64,000 bases of DNA from Lysinibacillus piscis (GTDB taxonomy: Bacteria; Bacillota; Bacilli; Bacillales_A; Planococcaceae). The stretch covers positions 62,001-126,000 of the forward strand of contig NZ_BRZA01000004.1 of assembly GCF_026012395.1 (NCBI RefSeq). Reading direction: 5' to 3'. A program made the translations under genes and the position numbers. Below the pieces are notes generated by a model. It did not search any database. It was not told the origin of the DNA and worked only from the letters and a program-made list of their open reading frames with translations. Positions 62,043 through 64,000 of the stretch are shown in pieces; within the stretch, counting starts at the first letter, position 1, and every line of letters starts with the position of its first letter.

Positions 62043-62065
62043 AAGGAACGCATTATACGTTCCTT
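62043..62065 (-). terminator. Terminator of the his operon
   Basis: AAGGAACG pairs with CGTTCCTT over a 7-nt loop; the tail on the minus strand, ATTTCTTG, is modest. It lies 44 bases past hisI. Confidence 0.72.
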
Positions 62066-62108
62066 CATACAGTAACTTTTATTATAACACAAGATAAGCG
62101 ATGTGTGG

Positions 62109-62726
62109 TTATTTCTCCTCATGGCGTTTTTCTAGTACATGTAGCACATCATAAATGCTAACTTTTTGTTCTTGTAACAAAACAAGTAAATGATATAGTA
62201 AATCAGCTGCTTCCCATTTCACTTCTTCTGCATCACGATTTTTAGCACCAATTACAACCTCTGTCGCCTCTTCTCCAACCTTTTTACAAATTTTATCGAT
62301 ACCTTTATCAAATAAATATGTAGTATATGCGCCCTCTGGCATCTCCTGTTCACGCTGTGCAATTACTGTAGCAAGCTTAGAAAGAATCTCCACAGAGCCA
62401 ACCTTGTCATTTTGCTGAATGATTTCTGTAAAACAAGAAGTTGTGCCATTATGACATGCAGGACCAACAGGCAATACTTCTACTACTAATGCGTCCCTGT
62501 CACAATCTCCTTTAATCGCTACAACCTTTTGCGTATTGCCGCTTGTTGCCCCTTTATGCCAAAGCTCCTGACGGGAACGTGAATAAAACCATGTTTCACC
62601 TGTTTCTAACGTTTTCGTTAATGACTCTTTATTCATATAGGCTACAGTCAACACTTCTTTTGTATTCGCATCCTGCACAACAGCTGTCACAAGCCCTTTA
62701 TCATCAAATCGAATTCTTTCTATCAT
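62109..62726 (-). CDS. hisI: Phosphoribosyl-AMP cyclohydrolase / phosphoribosyl-ATP pyrophosphatase
   Basis: A 205-residue fusion (HisIE). Residues 1 to about 105 are the cyclohydrolase, with [20 protein letters not shown], metal-binding [12 protein letters not shown] and [12 protein letters not shown]. From about 113 is the pyrophosphatase, with [20 protein letters not shown], then [10 protein letters not shown]. It performs steps two and three of histidine synthesis. The ATG overlaps the hisF stop by 4 bases. Last gene of the his operon. Confidence 0.97.
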   Translation of the reverse strand: MIERIRFDDKGLVTAVVQDANTKEVLTVAYMNKESLTKTLETGETWFYSRSRQELWHKGATSGNTQKVVAIKGDCDRDALVVEVLPVGPACHNGTTSCFTEIIQQNDKVGSVEILSKLATVIAQREQEMPEGAYTTYLFDKGIDKICKKVGEEATEVVIGAKNRDAEEVKWEAADLLYHLLVLLQEQKVSIYDVLHVLEKRHEEK

Positions 62727-63484
62727 CTGACTGCCACTCCTTTTTCACGTAAATATTCTTTGACCTGCGCGACACTCGTTTCTTTATAGTGAAAAATAGA
62801 AGCTGCTAAGGCGGCATCTGCCTCTACATCTCCAGTTAGCACATCATAAAAGTGTTCAGCATTCCCTGCACCACCACTTGCAATAACAGGAACCGTTACA
62901 GCCTCTCTAACAGCTTTTGTTAAAGCAATATCAAAACCAGATTTCTCACCATCTTGATTCATACTTGTTAGTAAAATTTCACCTGCACCTAAACGTACCG
63001 CTTCCTGTGCCCACTCAACAGCTTGCCATGCCGTTTTGTTACGTCCACCATGTGTATAAACCATCCATGTACCATCTTCTTCGCTAAAACGAGCATCAAT
63101 CGCTACAACGATACATTGAGAACCAAAGAAATCTGCACCCTCTTGAATAAGCTCTGGTCGTTCTAAAGCAGAAGTATTCACAGATACTTTATCTGCTCCA
63201 GCACGTAAAATACGTTTCATATCTTCTAATGTGCGAATGCCACCGCCCACTGTAAACGGAATCGCTAATGCTGTCGCTGTTTGACGCACAACATCTACCA
63301 TCGTTTCACGTCCCTCATGTGAAGCGGATATATCTAAAAAGACAAGCTCATCTGCCCCTTGCTCATCATAAAACTTAGCTAATTCCACGGGATCACCCGC
63401 ATCACGTAATGACACAAATTGTACCCCTTTGACAACTCGTCCCTCTTTGACATCTAAACAAGGAATAATACGTTTCGTTAACAT
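62723..63484 (-). CDS. hisF: Imidazole glycerol phosphate synthase, cyclase subunit
   Basis: A 253-residue TIM barrel from ATG 63484, 7 bases after [27 protein letters not shown] carries the first catalytic Asp, [18 protein letters not shown] and [13 protein letters not shown] the phosphate sites, and [15 protein letters not shown] the second Asp. With HisH it makes imidazole glycerol phosphate and AICAR. Start overlaps the hisH end by 7 bases. Confidence 0.97.
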   Translation of the reverse strand: MLTKRIIPCLDVKEGRVVKGVQFVSLRDAGDPVELAKFYDEQGADELVFLDISASHEGRETMVDVVRQTATALAIPFTVGGGIRTLEDMKRILRAGADKVSVNTSALERPELIQEGADFFGSQCIVVAIDARFSEEDGTWMVYTHGGRNKTAWQAVEWAQEAVRLGAGEILLTSMNQDGEKSGFDIALTKAVREAVTVPVIASGGAGNAEHFYDVLTGDVEADAALAASIFHYKETSVAQVKEYLREKGVAVR

Positions 63485-64000
63485 GTAGCGACCCCTTTCA
63501 ACCATTGTGCTAGTAAGGACATCCCTAAGTCACCTGATTTTTCTGGATGGAATTGCATACCTGTCACACTACCATTCGCTACAATGCCAGGAACTTGGAT
63601 ACCATGATAATCCGCATAGGCAACAAGTTGTTCCTCTTCTACATTCGCTGCATAAAATGAATGTACAAAGTATACATGCTTAGCTAATGCTTCTTCCGTT
63701 AACCATGTAGGGCGATTGGCAAATACAAGCTCATTCCAGCCCATATGTGGTACTCGGTAAATTTGCCCTTTTTCATTGCCACTAAAGCGTTGAATTTGTC
63801 CTTTGAAAAATCCTAAGCCTTTTGTCGGTGTTACTTCCTCGCTTTGCTCAAACAATAATTGCATACCTAAACATATGCCAAGCAATGGACGTTGCCCTAC
63901 TTGTACCTTCTGCAAATAGCTGTCCAGCTGGCTTTCTTGTAAGCATTTCATCGCATCTGGAAACGCTCCAACCCCTGGCAATAAAAGAGCGTCCATTGTA
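63478..64000 (-). CDS. hisH: Imidazole glycerol phosphate synthase, glutaminase subunit (partial)
   Basis: The C-terminal about 174 residues of a class I glutamine amidotransferase; the N-terminal strand and start lie beyond the window. [18 protein letters not shown], the nucleophilic Cys in [16 protein letters not shown], and the His-Glu pair in [13 protein letters not shown] are present. It feeds ammonia to HisF. The ATG at 63996 is internal (LLLPGVG lies about 40 residues into HisH), so the gene should be read as open at its 5' end. Confidence 0.95.
   Translation of the reverse strand, partial: TMDALLLPGVGAFPDAMKCLQESQLDSYLQKVQVGQRPLLGICLGMQLLFEQSEEVTPTKGLGFFKGQIQRFSGNEKGQIYRVPHMGWNELVFANRPTWLTEEALAKHVYFVHSFYAANVEEEQLVAYADYHGIQVPGIVANGSVTGMQFHPEKSGDLGMSLLAQWLKGVATC

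Overview
The window reads as chromosome of a low-GC, endospore-forming member of the Bacillales, most like a Lysinibacillus/Solibacillus-type Planococcaceae (genus is inference). Support: the secG-est-rnr-smpB-ssrA order, the cggR-gap-pgk-tpiA-gpmI-eno operon, the his-TPR-trxB-nudix-rapZ-yvcK-whiA-crh order, a Crh protein with Gln in place of the HPr histidine, strong AGGAGG ribosome sites, and a CotF-like spore coat protein.

Layout. 1-4.4 kb: end of a membrane protein gene, an RNase H, and a McrB/McrC modified-DNA restriction pair. 4.5-7.3 kb: luxS as last gene of a polar amino-acid ABC transporter operon. 7.4-12.2 kb: kynU-kynB-kynA plus an NSS-family transporter (tryptophan to anthranilate), with a divergent TetR regulator and a 13-bp palindrome in the shared promoter region. 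12.3-18.1 kb: a membrane PAS-PAS-GGDEF-EAL protein, two GNAT acetyltransferases, an Xre regulator, a 45-residue coiled-coil ORF too short for normal ORF cutoffs, and a 96-residue orphan.

18.47-35.15 kb is a 16.7-kb AT-rich island inserted at the 3' end of ssrA (tmRNA). The right end is the intact ssrA; the left end is a degenerate copy of the ssrA 3' end sharing a 17-bp perfect core. The probable original ssrA terminator is now stranded left of the island, and the island supplies a new terminator. No integrase is visible. Cargo: a double zinc ribbon protein, a HEPN-motif protein and a PIN-domain protein, a broken ClpB-like AAA+ gene, a ParB-like protein, a complete type IC restriction system in the order hsdM-hsdS-prrC-hsdR with an anticodon nuclease having an intact Arg-Glu-His triad, an AAA ATPase, a translationally coupled AAA ATPase/PD-(D/E)xK-like pair bracketed by a duplicated ATPase fragment, and a GIY-YIG/DUF4357 protein. 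Nearly all recognisable cargo looks like anti-phage defence, much of it aimed at RNA.

35.2-43 kb: ssrA, smpB, rnr, carboxylesterase, secG (trans-translation and RNA decay), then a transglutaminase-like lipoprotein and a secreted alkaline phosphatase behind a three-repeat PhoP box. 43-50.3 kb: the glycolytic operon under a CggR-type operator. 50.4-54.3 kb: a glutaredoxin-like protein, a spore coat protein, a second amino-acid ABC transporter and tRNA-Arg(CCG). 54.5-64 kb: clpP with a CtsR box, then crh, whiA, yvcK, rapZ, a Nudix hydrolase, trxB, a TPR protein, hisIE, hisF and the C-terminal part of hisH, which runs off the window.
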